A DNA stretch of 64,000 bases. It comes from Rhodoferax sp. (GTDB taxonomy: Bacteria > Pseudomonadota > Gammaproteobacteria > Burkholderiales > Burkholderiaceae_C). Within the stretch, counting starts at the first letter, position 1, and each line of letters begins with the position of its first letter. Under the pieces are notes generated by a model, which worked only from the letters and a program-made list of their open reading frames with translations, did no database searches and was not told where the DNA came from. Position numbers and translations under genes: made by a program. The DNA lies in NCBI GenBank assembly GCA_008015235.1, contig SSFF01000005.1:62001-126000 (forward strand). Reading direction: 5' to 3'. Below, one piece after another: positions 26,778 through 35,178 of the stretch.

Positions 26778-27676
26778 GCAGCGGCCTCCTGCGGCAGGTT
26801 ACGCAAATGTTTTTCCAACTTCGGCCACATGCCGGCCACGTGCTCGCGCCGAAAGGCGCCCAGGTGGCCGATGCGGCGCACACCCACATCGGCAGGTGCC
26901 ACACGCAGCATGCGCCGCGGGGCGTTGGCATACAGGTTCATCAGGCTCAGGATGCCGGCCTCGGTCATCATCTCGTCGTCCTGAATCGAAAGCGAGAGCA
27001 CCGGGAAGCGGGCGTTGTCGTAGGACTGACGAACGGTGCCCCCTTCGGCCCCTGCGCTGTACTGCGGATGCAGGCACCACTTGCGCCACTGGCGGATCAC
27101 GCCATTGGGCAGGTCGCCCACGGCACCCAGGCGCTTGCCCGGGAAGTAGCCGAACAGGCGCGTGCTCACCGGCACCAGGAAGTACCACATGAAGGGCACC
27201 TTGCGACGCAAAGCCGGGGCATTTTGCTTCCAGTAACCGCTGCCCGCGGCGACGCCCAACAGACCGCTGAGCTTGTGTCCATTGCGCAGCATGCCCGGCA
27301 GTTGGGCGCCCAAGCTGTGGCCAATGGCGTACAAGGGCTGGCCCGGCTGCAGGCTGGCTGCCCAGTCGACCACGGCCTCGTAGTCACGCGCCCAGTCGAA
27401 CAGGTTGGCTTTAAACCCCCGCAGGCCCTGGTGCGGCGTAGTGGGCGTGGAGGCGCCCGAGCCGCGGTAGTCAAAGGTCACCACCTGCCAGCCCTGACTG
27501 GCCAACCAGCGCGCGAAATCGGCGTAATAGGCTTGGGGCACGCCCATGGCAGCCCCAACCACCACGGTGCCATGCACCGCATCCGAGGGCGCGAAATGGT
27601 GAACCGCCACACGCCCCCCACCTTCGCTATCGAGCACATGGCCGTGCTCAGCCACTGTGCTTGCTTGCGTTGTCAT
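26774..27676 (-). CDS. Alpha/beta hydrolase (serine hydrolase)
   Basis: This 300-residue protein has an alpha/beta-hydrolase fold with an oxyanion region VVVGAAMGVPQAYYADFARW, the strand TFDYRGSGAS and a nucleophile elbow AIGHSLGAQ (GxSxG). A late His in RRIGHLGAFRRE is a good candidate for the catalytic triad. No signal peptide, so it is likely cytoplasmic; it resembles predicted YbbA-like or S33 hydrolases and may cleave an ester or thioester. The ATG at 27676 follows GGAG by eight bases. First gene of the hydrolase-thioesterase-hydratase-SDR unit. Confidence 0.82.
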   Translation of the reverse strand: MTTQASTVAEHGHVLDSEGGGRVAVHHFAPSDAVHGTVVVGAAMGVPQAYYADFARWLASQGWQVVTFDYRGSGASTPTTPHQGLRGFKANLFDWARDYEAVVDWAASLQPGQPLYAIGHSLGAQLPGMLRNGHKLSGLLGVAAGSGYWKQNAPALRRKVPFMWYFLVPVSTRLFGYFPGKRLGAVGDLPNGVIRQWRKWCLHPQYSAGAEGGTVRQSYDNARFPVLSLSIQDDEMMTEAGILSLMNLYANAPRRMLRVAPADVGVRRIGHLGAFRREHVAGMWPKLEKHLRNLPQEAAA

Positions 27677-27694
27677 CACTCTTGCTCCATAAAG

Positions 27695-27772
27695 AATGCC
27701 CCCACGCTCCACCGCTGCGCGGGTCACTGCCCCCCCAAGGGGGTTCCTTTTCCAACTTGGGGCGGCCCGGCG
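27695..27772. repeat. Intergenic repeat family B, copy 1 (GC-rich)
   Basis: A GC-rich block containing CGCTGCGCGGGTCACTGCCC, a CCCCCCC-AA-GGGGG hairpin and TTGGGGCGGCCCGGC. It sits between the thiolase terminator and the start of the hydrolase gene. I recognise this as a type of short repeat frequent in Comamonadaceae intergenic regions; that recognition is from memory. Confidence 0.5.
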
Positions 27773-27774
27773 AT

Positions 27775-27799
27775 GAAAAAAGCCACCCGCAGGTGGCTT
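27775..27799 (-). terminator. Rho-independent terminator of the beta-oxidation operon
   Basis: A perfect 8-bp stem (AAGCCACC / GGTGGCTT, bases 27780-27799) with a 4-base loop is followed on the minus strand by a run of T. It lies 15 bases after the thiolase stop codon. Confidence 0.88.
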
Positions 27800-27814
27800 A
27801 TTGATGCGGCGTAA

Positions 27815-29008
27815 TTACACGCGCTCAAAAATCCCTGCAGCCCCTTGTCCGGTCCCAACGCACATGGTCACCATGCCGTACTTGAGATTGTGGCGGCGCA
27901 GGGCGTGCACGACTGTCGCGGCCCGGATAGCACCGGTGGCACCCAGCGGGTGACCCAAGGCGATGGCACCACCCATGGGGTTGACCTTGGCCGGATCCAG
28001 CCCCAGGGTGTTGACCACCGCCAGAGACTGGGCCGCAAAGGCTTCGTTCAACTCGTACCAGCCAATGTCCTGACTGTTGATGCCAGCGTAGCGCAGGGCC
28101 GCGGGAATGGCCTCGATCGGGCCGATGCCCATGATTTCGGGCGGCACACCACGGGCGGCGTAGGACACGAAGCGCGCCAGCGGCGTCAGGCCGAACTGCT
28201 TGACCGCCTTTTCGCTGGCCAGGATCAGGGCGCCAGCGCCGTCGCTGGTCTGCGAGCTGTTGCCAGCGGTTACGCTGCCGCGGGCGGCGAACACGGGCTT
28301 GAGTTTGGCCAGGCCTTCGAGCGAGGTGTCGGGGCGCGGGCCTTCGTCCAGGCTCACGGTGCGTGTCTTCGTGGTGATTTCGCCAGTGACGAGGTTGGGG
28401 GTGCGCTCGATCACATCGATCGGTGTGATCTCGTCCTTGAACTCGCCGGCCTGCTGCGCCTTGATGGCACGCATGTGCGACTCCAGCGCAAACGCGTCCT
28501 GCGCTTCACGCGAGACCTTCCACTGCTGGGCGACCTTCTCGGCGGTCAAGCCCATGCCATAGGCAATGCCCACGTTCTCGTCTTTTTCGAAAATGGCGGG
28601 GTTGAACGAGGTCTTGTTGCCGCCCATGGGCACCATGCTCATGGACTCGGCACCGCCGGCGATCATCACATCGGCCTCGCCGACGCGAATGCGGTCCGCG
28701 GCCATCTGGATCGCGGTCACGCCGGAGGCGCAGAAGCGGTTGACGGTGACGCCGCCGATCGGGTGGGTAAAGGCCAGGCCAGTGGCGATACGCGCCATGT
28801 TCATGCCCTGCTCGCCCTCGGGGAAGGAACAGCCGATGATGGCGTCTTCAATCGCCTTGGGGTCCAGCGTAGGCACCTGCAGCATGGCACTGCGGATGGC
28901 GGCGACCAGCAATTCGTCGGGGCGGGTGTTGCGGAAGTAACCGCGGCCCGAGCGCCCGATGGGCGTGCGCGTGGCGGCAACGATGTAGGCGTCTTGCACT
29001 TGTTTCAT
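27815..29008 (-). CDS. Acetyl-CoA C-acyltransferase (thiolase, FadA-type)
   Basis: This 397-residue thiolase should cleave 3-ketoacyl-CoA with CoA to give acetyl-CoA, the last step of beta-oxidation. The nucleophilic Cys93 lies in NRFCASGVTAIQMAADRI, the His in GHPLGATGA and the second Cys in MCVGTGQGAAG near the C-terminus; all catalytic residues are present. The ATG at 29008 follows AAGGAG by seven bases. It is the terminal gene of the TetR-dehydrogenase-DUF2147-multienzyme-DUF4442-thiolase operon and is followed by a strong terminator. Confidence 0.93.
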   Translation of the reverse strand: MKQVQDAYIVAATRTPIGRSGRGYFRNTRPDELLVAAIRSAMLQVPTLDPKAIEDAIIGCSFPEGEQGMNMARIATGLAFTHPIGGVTVNRFCASGVTAIQMAADRIRVGEADVMIAGGAESMSMVPMGGNKTSFNPAIFEKDENVGIAYGMGLTAEKVAQQWKVSREAQDAFALESHMRAIKAQQAGEFKDEITPIDVIERTPNLVTGEITTKTRTVSLDEGPRPDTSLEGLAKLKPVFAARGSVTAGNSSQTSDGAGALILASEKAVKQFGLTPLARFVSYAARGVPPEIMGIGPIEAIPAALRYAGINSQDIGWYELNEAFAAQSLAVVNTLGLDPAKVNPMGGAIALGHPLGATGAIRAATVVHALRRHNLKYGMVTMCVGTGQGAAGIFERV

Positions 29009-29044
29009 GGAGTAACTCCTTGTCTATTCGGTTGGGTTCAGGCC

Positions 29045-29578
29045 TCAAGCCGGAACACTGCTGGGTTGGGCGGCGACCGTCTTCTTGGACGGCACCCAGG
29101 CCCAGATGAATTCACACACGATGGGCGCCTCGCCCGAGGCATCGGTCACGGTCACGGGAACCACGACCTCACCCTTGTCCTGCGTCTGCATCAGCTGGCG
29201 CTGCTGCGAAGTCAATGCGGCCACGGCGCGCATGTCGCCCTGGGTGCGGCGCTTGAACTGCACCCGCAATTCCTTGGCCAAGGGCAGGCAATCGTCACGC
29301 ACGTTCATGCCCACCACCATGCCGGTGGCGGTTTCCGCCAGCAGCGTCATGGCAGCGGCGTGCACGCCCTGGATGTGGTTCTGCACACGGCGTTGGTTGG
29401 CAATGCCAATCTCCACCTGTTCGGGCGTCATCACGGCAAAGTCGAGCCGTGCGGTACCGGTGAAGGGCACAGCGCGGCGCAACACGAAGTTGCGCGCGTG
29501 CTGACGCAGCGGCGCAGGCACCAGGTCCAGCTTGGCCAGCGTGCGCACCAGGCGGTTGGGGCGGGCAGTCGTGGCCAT
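29045..29578 (-). CDS. DUF4442 hotdog protein (putative thioesterase)
   Basis: This 177-residue protein belongs to the DUF4442 branch of the hotdog superfamily. The segment RRVQNHIQGVHAAAMTLLAE (about residues 63-82) parallels the HGG-type helix of PaaI-like thioesterases, and the sheet regions RVQFKRRTQGDMRAVA and VVVPVTVTDASGE follow. Function is unproven, but its place one base after the FadB-type gene and just before thiolase suggests hydrolysis of stalled acyl-CoA intermediates. Confidence 0.82.
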   Translation of the reverse strand: MATTARPNRLVRTLAKLDLVPAPLRQHARNFVLRRAVPFTGTARLDFAVMTPEQVEIGIANQRRVQNHIQGVHAAAMTLLAETATGMVVGMNVRDDCLPLAKELRVQFKRRTQGDMRAVAALTSQQRQLMQTQDKGEVVVPVTVTDASGEAPIVCEFIWAWVPSKKTVAAQPSSVPA

Positions 29579-29579
29579 G

Positions 29580-31979
29580 TCAGTTACGAACCGGTTTGCC
29601 GGTGGACATCATGCCCATGATGCGTTCTTGCGTCTTGGGGTGGGTGATGAGGCTGCAGAAGGCCTTGCGCTCCAGCGCCATTAGGTATTCCTCGGTCACC
29701 AGCGTGCCTGCGTCCACCTGTCCACCGCACACCACTTCGGCGATGAGCTTGCCAATGTGGAAGTCGTGGGCACTGATGAAGCCGCCGTCGCGCATGTTTA
29801 CCAGCTGGGCTGTGATGGTGGCAATGCCGCTGCGTCCTGCCACAGGGAATGCGCGGCGATGCGGGGCACGGTAGCCGCTGGCATACAGGGCCTTGGCCTC
29901 GTTGATAGCCACGAACAGCAGTTCGTCCTTGTGCGGCACGACCACGTCGCTGTCCAGCAGGTAGCCCAGCTTGCGGGACTCCAGCGCGCTGGTGCCCACC
30001 TTGGCCATGGCCGCAGCGGTGAAGCCTTCGGTCAGGAAAGGCAGCACGTCTTTCGACGTGGACAGTGCCATGTTTTCCGCGGCGCGGCGGGCGATGTAGG
30101 TCAGACCACCTGCACCGGGCACCAGGCCCACGCCCACTTCGACCAGGCCGATGTAGCTTTCCATGGCCGCCACACGCTTGCTGGAGTACACCGCCAGCTC
30201 GCAACCGCCACCCAGAGCCAGACCACGGATGGCCGAGACCACGGGCACGTTGGAATAACGCAGCGTGAGCATGGCTTTCTGCAACTCGGCCTCGGCACCT
30301 TCGATGGCCTTGGCACCGCCCATCATGAAGGCAGGCATCATGCTTTGCAGGTCGGCACCGGCCGAGAACATCTCGTCGGGCGACCAGACCACCAGACCCT
30401 GGTAGCTTTCTGCCGCCAGCGCCTGGGCCTTGAGCAAACCTTCGATCACACCACCACCAATGGCGTGCATCTTGGTCTTGATGGAGGCGATCAATACTTC
30501 GCTGTCCAGCGTCCACAAGCGGATGGACTCGTCTTCGAACACCGTGGTGCCCGCAGTTTCCGCCTTGGGCGCGTTGGAGCCCAACACTGTCTCGGGGAAG
30601 TGCTGGCGCTGGTACACCGGCAGCTGACGCGGTGCCACGAACTGGCCCGTGGTCGGATTGAACGAACCTTCGGGCTGGTGCACACCACCACGCTCGGCGA
30701 CCGGACCCTCGAACACCCACTTCGGCAGCGGTGTGTTGCACAGGGCCTTGCCGGCGTCGATGTCTTCCTGCACCATCTTGGCCACTTCGAGCCAGCCGGC
30801 CTCCTGCCAGAGCTCGAACGGGCCCTGCTTCATGCCAAAGCCCCAGCGCATACAGAAGTCCACGTCGCGTGCATTGTCGGCGATGGACGCCAGATGCACG
30901 GCCGCGTAGTGGAAACCGTTGCGCAGGATGGCCCAGAGGAACTGGCCTTCTTTGCCTTCCGCATTGCGCAGCAGTTTCAGGCGCTCGGCGGCGGGTTTCT
31001 TGAGCATGCGGCCATAGACCTCGTCGGCCTTCTGACCGGCGCTCACGTACTCCTTGCTGGCCAGATCGAAGCGCAGCACATCGCGACCCACCTTCTTGAA
31101 GAAGCCCGCCTTGGCCTTCTGGCCCAGGTTGCCCATCTCGACCAGGGTCTTGAGGACTTCGGGGGTGGCAAAGCTGCCGTAGAACGGGTCGGTCTTGATG
31201 GAGAGCGTGTCCTGCAGCGTCTTCATCACATGGGCCAGGGTGTCCAGGCCCACGACGTCGGCGGTGCGGTAGGTACCGCTGGAGGCACGGCCGAGCTTTT
31301 TGCCGGTCAGGTCATCGACCACGTCGAAGGTCAGGCCGAAGTTTTGCGCTTCCTTCATCGTGGCCAGCATGCCGGCGGTACCGACGCGGTTGGCGATGAA
31401 GTTGGGGGAGTCCTTGGCACGCACCACGCCCTTGCCCAGACCGCTGGTGACAAAGGCTTCGAGCGCGTCCAGGAAGCGGGCTTCGGTGGTGGGAGTGTTG
31501 ATGAGTTCCACCAGCGCCATGTAACGCGGTGGGTTGAAGAAGTGGATGCCGCAGAAGCGCGGCTTGATTGCTTCAGGCAGGGCTTCGGACAGTTTGGTGA
31601 TGGACAGGCCCGAAGTATTGGACGCCACGATGGCATGGGGCGCGACAAAGGGCGCGATCTTCTTGTACAGGTCAAGCTTCCAGTCCATGCGCTCGGCAAT
31701 GGCCTCGATGATCAGGTCGCAGCCCTTGAGCACGTCCATGTGCTCTTCGTAGTTGGCCTGTTGGATCAGCGCGGCATCTTCCACCACGCCCAGCGGTGCC
31801 GGCTTGAGCTTCTTCAGTGCTTCCACCGCCTTGGTGACGATGCCGTTCTTGGGGCCTTCCTTGGCCGGCAGGTCAAACAGCACCACCGGCACCTTGACGT
31901 TGACCAGGTGGGCGGCGATCTGCGCGCCCATCACGCCGGCACCGAGCACGGCCACTTTGTTCACTTGAAACTTGGACAT
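29580..31979 (-). CDS. 3-hydroxyacyl-CoA dehydrogenase / enoyl-CoA hydratase, FadN-type domain order
   Basis: This 799-residue protein combines two beta-oxidation activities. The NAD-binding dehydrogenase comes first (VAVLGAGVMGAQIAAHL, residues 6-22, then the C-terminal dehydrogenase portions to about 400), and the crotonase domain comes last (about 480-700, with FSAGADLQSMMPAF, GLALGGGCELAVYS and GLVEVGVGLVPGAGG). That is the reverse of E. coli FadB and matches Bacillus FadN. The ATG at 31979 with AGGA upstream is preferred over a frame start 24 bases earlier. It lies between DUF2147 and DUF4442 genes in the operon. Confidence 0.92.
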   Translation of the reverse strand: MSKFQVNKVAVLGAGVMGAQIAAHLVNVKVPVVLFDLPAKEGPKNGIVTKAVEALKKLKPAPLGVVEDAALIQQANYEEHMDVLKGCDLIIEAIAERMDWKLDLYKKIAPFVAPHAIVASNTSGLSITKLSEALPEAIKPRFCGIHFFNPPRYMALVELINTPTTEARFLDALEAFVTSGLGKGVVRAKDSPNFIANRVGTAGMLATMKEAQNFGLTFDVVDDLTGKKLGRASSGTYRTADVVGLDTLAHVMKTLQDTLSIKTDPFYGSFATPEVLKTLVEMGNLGQKAKAGFFKKVGRDVLRFDLASKEYVSAGQKADEVYGRMLKKPAAERLKLLRNAEGKEGQFLWAILRNGFHYAAVHLASIADNARDVDFCMRWGFGMKQGPFELWQEAGWLEVAKMVQEDIDAGKALCNTPLPKWVFEGPVAERGGVHQPEGSFNPTTGQFVAPRQLPVYQRQHFPETVLGSNAPKAETAGTTVFEDESIRLWTLDSEVLIASIKTKMHAIGGGVIEGLLKAQALAAESYQGLVVWSPDEMFSAGADLQSMMPAFMMGGAKAIEGAEAELQKAMLTLRYSNVPVVSAIRGLALGGGCELAVYSSKRVAAMESYIGLVEVGVGLVPGAGGLTYIARRAAENMALSTSKDVLPFLTEGFTAAAMAKVGTSALESRKLGYLLDSDVVVPHKDELLFVAINEAKALYASGYRAPHRRAFPVAGRSGIATITAQLVNMRDGGFISAHDFHIGKLIAEVVCGGQVDAGTLVTEEYLMALERKAFCSLITHPKTQERIMGMMSTGKPVRN

Positions 31980-32040
31980 GGAGTTTTCCTGTCGTATGCG
32001 CACCGTTCCCCAACGGGTTCCGGTGCACTGGGTTTATTAC

Positions 32041-32481
32041 TTACTGGGCGCGCAACCAGGTCTGGGTGCGCCCGAACAACGGCGTGCCGACATAGCCGCG
32101 CACTTCGAGTTTCTTACCGCCATCGACCGGTGTCAGCTTGACGCGGTAGACCGTGCCGCCATTGGGATCGACGATGGTGCCACCATCCCAGTAATCCTTG
32201 CCTTCGGCCTTCTTCACGCCACGGATGATCTCCAGACCAGCGATGGGCTGGTCCTTGCGATCATCCTTGCAGTCGGTGCACTTGTCGTCGGGCTTGGCCT
32301 TGGGCCCCAGGTCGCGCTCGATCTTGCCGCTGACCACGCCGGCGGTTTCGACGACGCGGATTTCGGCGGTGACGGAGCCATCCTTGTCACTGACCGACTT
32401 CCACAGCCCGACCGGGGTCATCTGGGCAAAGGAAGCGGTGCAGGCCAAGGACAGACCCAGGGCGATGGCGATACGGTTCAT
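32041..32481 (-). CDS. DUF2147 secreted protein
   Basis: This 146-residue protein has a typical signal peptide (MNRIAIALGLSLACTASFAQ) and a DUF2147 domain: TPVGLWKSVSDKDGSVTAEI, a CTDC motif near residue 69 and PNGGTVYRVKLTPVDGGKKL. The family is of unknown function; it looks like a small periplasmic lipocalin-like barrel. It is embedded between the acyl-CoA dehydrogenase and the multifunctional enzyme, so it is probably expressed with beta-oxidation, which is unexpected for an exported protein. Confidence 0.88.
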   Translation of the reverse strand: MNRIAIALGLSLACTASFAQMTPVGLWKSVSDKDGSVTAEIRVVETAGVVSGKIERDLGPKAKPDDKCTDCKDDRKDQPIAGLEIIRGVKKAEGKDYWDGGTIVDPNGGTVYRVKLTPVDGGKKLEVRGYVGTPLFGRTQTWLRAQ

Positions 32482-32528
32482 GGTGTTGTCTCCTCGTTGT
32501 GAATTTTTTGAACTGGGGAACGGCGTGT

Positions 32529-34325
32529 TCAGGCGAACACGGCGTCGGTGTCCATCAAGACCTTGGCGCCGGCACGTGCAGTGCGCATGGCGGTTGCGGT
32601 CTCGGGGAACAGCTTGGCGAAGTAGAAGCGCGCGGTCTGCACCTTGGCCAGGTAGAACGGGTCCTGGTTGCCGGCCGCAATCTCGCGCAGTGCCACCTGG
32701 GCCATGCGGGCGAAGAAGTAGCCGAACACCAGGTGACCGGCCACGCGCAGGTAGTCCACGGCGGCGGCACCCACTTCGTCGGGGTTCTGGAAACCCTTGA
32801 AGCCGATTTCGGTGGTGAACTTGGTGATCTGGTCACCCAGCACGGCGATCGGGGTGATGAACTCGGACATCTTCTCGTTGGTGCCCTCTTCCTCCACCAG
32901 CTTGCCGATGAGCTTGCCGAACTTGCGCAGGGACGCGCCGTTGTTGGACAAGACCTTGCGGCCCAGCAGGTCCAGTGACTGGATCGTGTTGGTGCCCTCG
33001 TAGATCATGTTGATGCGGTTGTCGCGCACGTACTGCTCCATGCCCCACTCCTTGATGAAGCCGTGGCCGCCGAAGACCTGCATGCAGGCATTGGTCGCAA
33101 TGTGGCCGTTGTCGGTCAGGAAGGCTTTGGCGATGGGGGTCAACAGGGCCAGCATTTCGCCAGCGTCCTTGCGCACCTTCTCGTCGGGGTGGTGGTGCTC
33201 TTTTTCCAGCAGCATGGCGCAGTAGCTCTCCAGGATGCGACCGCCGTCGGCATAGGCACGGGCGGTCAACAGCATCTTGCGCACGTCGGGGTGCACGATG
33301 ATGGGGTCGGCCGGCTTGTCCTTGGCCTTCGGGCCTGACAGGCTGCGCATCTGGATGCGGTCCTTGGCATAGGCCAGCGCATTCTGATAGGCCACCTCGG
33401 TCAGACCCTGGGACTGGTTGCCTACGCCCAATCGGGCCGCGTTCATCATCACGAACATGCCCTGCATACCCTTGTTGGGCTCGCCGACCATGGTGCCGAC
33501 GGCGTCTTCGAGCACCATCTGGCAGGTGGCACTGGCCTTGATGCCCATCTTGTGTTCCAGACCACCGCAGTAGATGCCATTGCGTTCGCCGAGGGACCCG
33601 TCCTTGTTCACATGGAACTTGGGCACGATGAACAGGCTGATGCCCTTGATGCCGGGAGGCGCGTCGGGCAGGCGGGCCAGCACCAGGTGGATGATGTTGT
33701 CGGCCATGTCGTGCTCGCCGGCGCTGATGAAGATCTTGTTGCCGGTGATCTTGTAGGTGCCGTCGGCCTGGGGTTCGGCCTTGGTGCGCATCAGCCCCAA
33801 GTCGGTACCGCAGTGGGGCTCGGTCAGGCACATGGTGCCGGTCCACTCGCCACTGGTCATCTTTTTCAGGTAGGTGGCTTTCTGCTCGGGCGTGCCATGG
33901 GTTTCCAGGGCCGCATAGGCACCGTGGGTCAAACCGGGGTACATGGTCCAGGCCTGGTTGGCACTGTTGAGCATTTCATAGAAGGCGGTGTTCACCACGA
34001 ATGGCAGGCCCTGGCCTTCGTGGGCAGGGTCGCAAGCTAGCGCCGCCCAACCGGCGTCGATGAACTGGCGGTAGGCTTCCTTGAAGCCCTTGGGCGTGGT
34101 CACGGCATGGGTGGCCTGGTCCAGGGTGCAGCCTTCGGCGTCGCCCGACTGATTGATCGGGAAAAGCACTTCGGCGGCGAACTTGCCACCTTCCTCGAGC
34201 ACGGCGTTGATGGTGTCGGCGTCGATGTCCGCATGCCGCGGAATCTGCTTGAGCTCGTCGACCACGTTGAGCACTTCGTGCATCACAAACTGCATGTCAC
34301 GCAGGGGGGGGGTGTAGGTAGGCAT
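32529..34325 (-). CDS. Acyl-CoA dehydrogenase, long AidB/FadE-like form with C-terminal extension
   Basis: This 598-residue flavoenzyme catalyses the first step of beta-oxidation. Motifs are MCLTEPHCGTDLGLMRTKAE (about residues 166-185), ITGNKIFISAGEHDMADNII and VFGGHGFIKEWGMEQYVRD followed by NMIYEGTNTIQSLDLLGRK, which carries the YEGT catalytic Glu. The length, about 200 residues more than standard dehydrogenases, and the C-terminal all-helical part match the class with the acyl-CoA dehydrogenase C-terminal domain. The ATG at 34325 follows AAGGAG by eight bases. First enzyme gene after the TetR regulator. Confidence 0.92.
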   Translation of the reverse strand: MPTYTPPLRDMQFVMHEVLNVVDELKQIPRHADIDADTINAVLEEGGKFAAEVLFPINQSGDAEGCTLDQATHAVTTPKGFKEAYRQFIDAGWAALACDPAHEGQGLPFVVNTAFYEMLNSANQAWTMYPGLTHGAYAALETHGTPEQKATYLKKMTSGEWTGTMCLTEPHCGTDLGLMRTKAEPQADGTYKITGNKIFISAGEHDMADNIIHLVLARLPDAPPGIKGISLFIVPKFHVNKDGSLGERNGIYCGGLEHKMGIKASATCQMVLEDAVGTMVGEPNKGMQGMFVMMNAARLGVGNQSQGLTEVAYQNALAYAKDRIQMRSLSGPKAKDKPADPIIVHPDVRKMLLTARAYADGGRILESYCAMLLEKEHHHPDEKVRKDAGEMLALLTPIAKAFLTDNGHIATNACMQVFGGHGFIKEWGMEQYVRDNRINMIYEGTNTIQSLDLLGRKVLSNNGASLRKFGKLIGKLVEEEGTNEKMSEFITPIAVLGDQITKFTTEIGFKGFQNPDEVGAAAVDYLRVAGHLVFGYFFARMAQVALREIAAGNQDPFYLAKVQTARFYFAKLFPETATAMRTARAGAKVLMDTDAVFA

Positions 34326-34379
34326 GCGGATGTCTCCTTGGTTGAGGGTGAATGGATCGGTGCGTAGCCTGCAGGCAGG

Positions 34380-35072
34380 TTACGCGGCGGAAAACTCGGA
34401 AAGCGCCTGCGCGGTGCCATAGCGCTGGACGATGTGTTTGAAAGCCTGGAGTGCGCGCTCAATGGAACCCGGCTTTTTGAGGAAACGGGCCTCATAGTGG
34501 ACAGCGAGGATGAGTCCATGGATCTCAAAGGCGACCTGGTGCTCATCGGCGTTGGCATGGATGTGCCCTTCCTGCTTGGCTTGGTGTACCGCGCGCACCA
34601 CGGCACCCAGCCAGACCTCCACCGACTGCGCCAGCGCATCGCGCACAGGCCCCGGCCGGTCATCGAAATCGACGGCGCCGCTGATAAAGATGCAGCCAAA
34701 CTGCAATTCGTTGGCCACCACGCGCATCCAGTGGTCAAACAGGGCCATCAAGCGCGGCAGACCACGCTTTTCGCGGATGGCCGGGTAGAAAACCTCCTGC
34801 TCGAACTGACGGAAGTACTCGCGGATGACGGAAATTTGCAACTCTTCGCGTGAACCAAAGTGTGCAAACACACCGGACTTGCTGCGCCCGGTGGCTTCTG
34901 CCACGGCACCGATGCTGATGCCCTCCAAGCCCACCTGGGAGGAAAGGGCCAACGCGGCCTCTACAATGGATTGCTTGGTCTGCTGGCCTTTATGGGAAAC
35001 TCGTCCGACCACGGGCTTGCCCGGGTGGGGCGCAGTGTCCGACTTTTCAGGCGCACGGTGGGGATCAAGCAT
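34380..35072 (-). CDS. TetR/AcrR-family regulator of the beta-oxidation operon
   Basis: This 230-residue protein has a TetR helix-turn-helix at about residues 33-75 (GLEGISIGAVAEATGRSKSG, then VFAHFGSREELQ) and a C-terminal domain of the TetR_C type with FGCIFISGAVDFDDRPGP. The ATG at 35072 is chosen; a GTG 9 bases upstream is possible. A near-perfect palindrome begins 13 bases upstream of the start, consistent with self-repression of the whole operon. The dehydrogenase gene starts 54 bases downstream. Ligand unknown, presumably acyl-CoA. Confidence 0.87.
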   Translation of the reverse strand: MLDPHRAPEKSDTAPHPGKPVVGRVSHKGQQTKQSIVEAALALSSQVGLEGISIGAVAEATGRSKSGVFAHFGSREELQISVIREYFRQFEQEVFYPAIREKRGLPRLMALFDHWMRVVANELQFGCIFISGAVDFDDRPGPVRDALAQSVEVWLGAVVRAVHQAKQEGHIHANADEHQVAFEIHGLILAVHYEARFLKKPGSIERALQAFKHIVQRYGTAQALSEFSAA

Positions 35073-35085
35073 GGGCAACACTCAC

Positions 35086-35109
35086 AAAATAGAACGGTCG
35101 TGCTATTTT
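35086..35109. promoter_or_regulatory. Probable TetR operator of the beta-oxidation operon
   Basis: Left arm AAAATAGAACG and right arm CGTGCTATTTT match at 10 of 11 positions around a 2-base centre, immediately upstream of the TetR start. The TAGAACG-CG-type half site is a common form for TetR repressors. It lies 70 bases downstream of the slmA stop codon. Confidence 0.68.
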
Positions 35110-35178
35110 GCAGCATTTCCCCAAAACACCCTAGCCAATTCGATGGTCTAGAGTTGCCCCCCTAAGACTTGTCCGGGT

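Noticed and set aside
34326..34379. CCTGCAGG-centred inverted repeat between TetR and the acyl-CoA dehydrogenase
   Set aside because: Short, GC-rich and imperfect; it overlaps the TetR stop region and lacks features of an operator or terminator.
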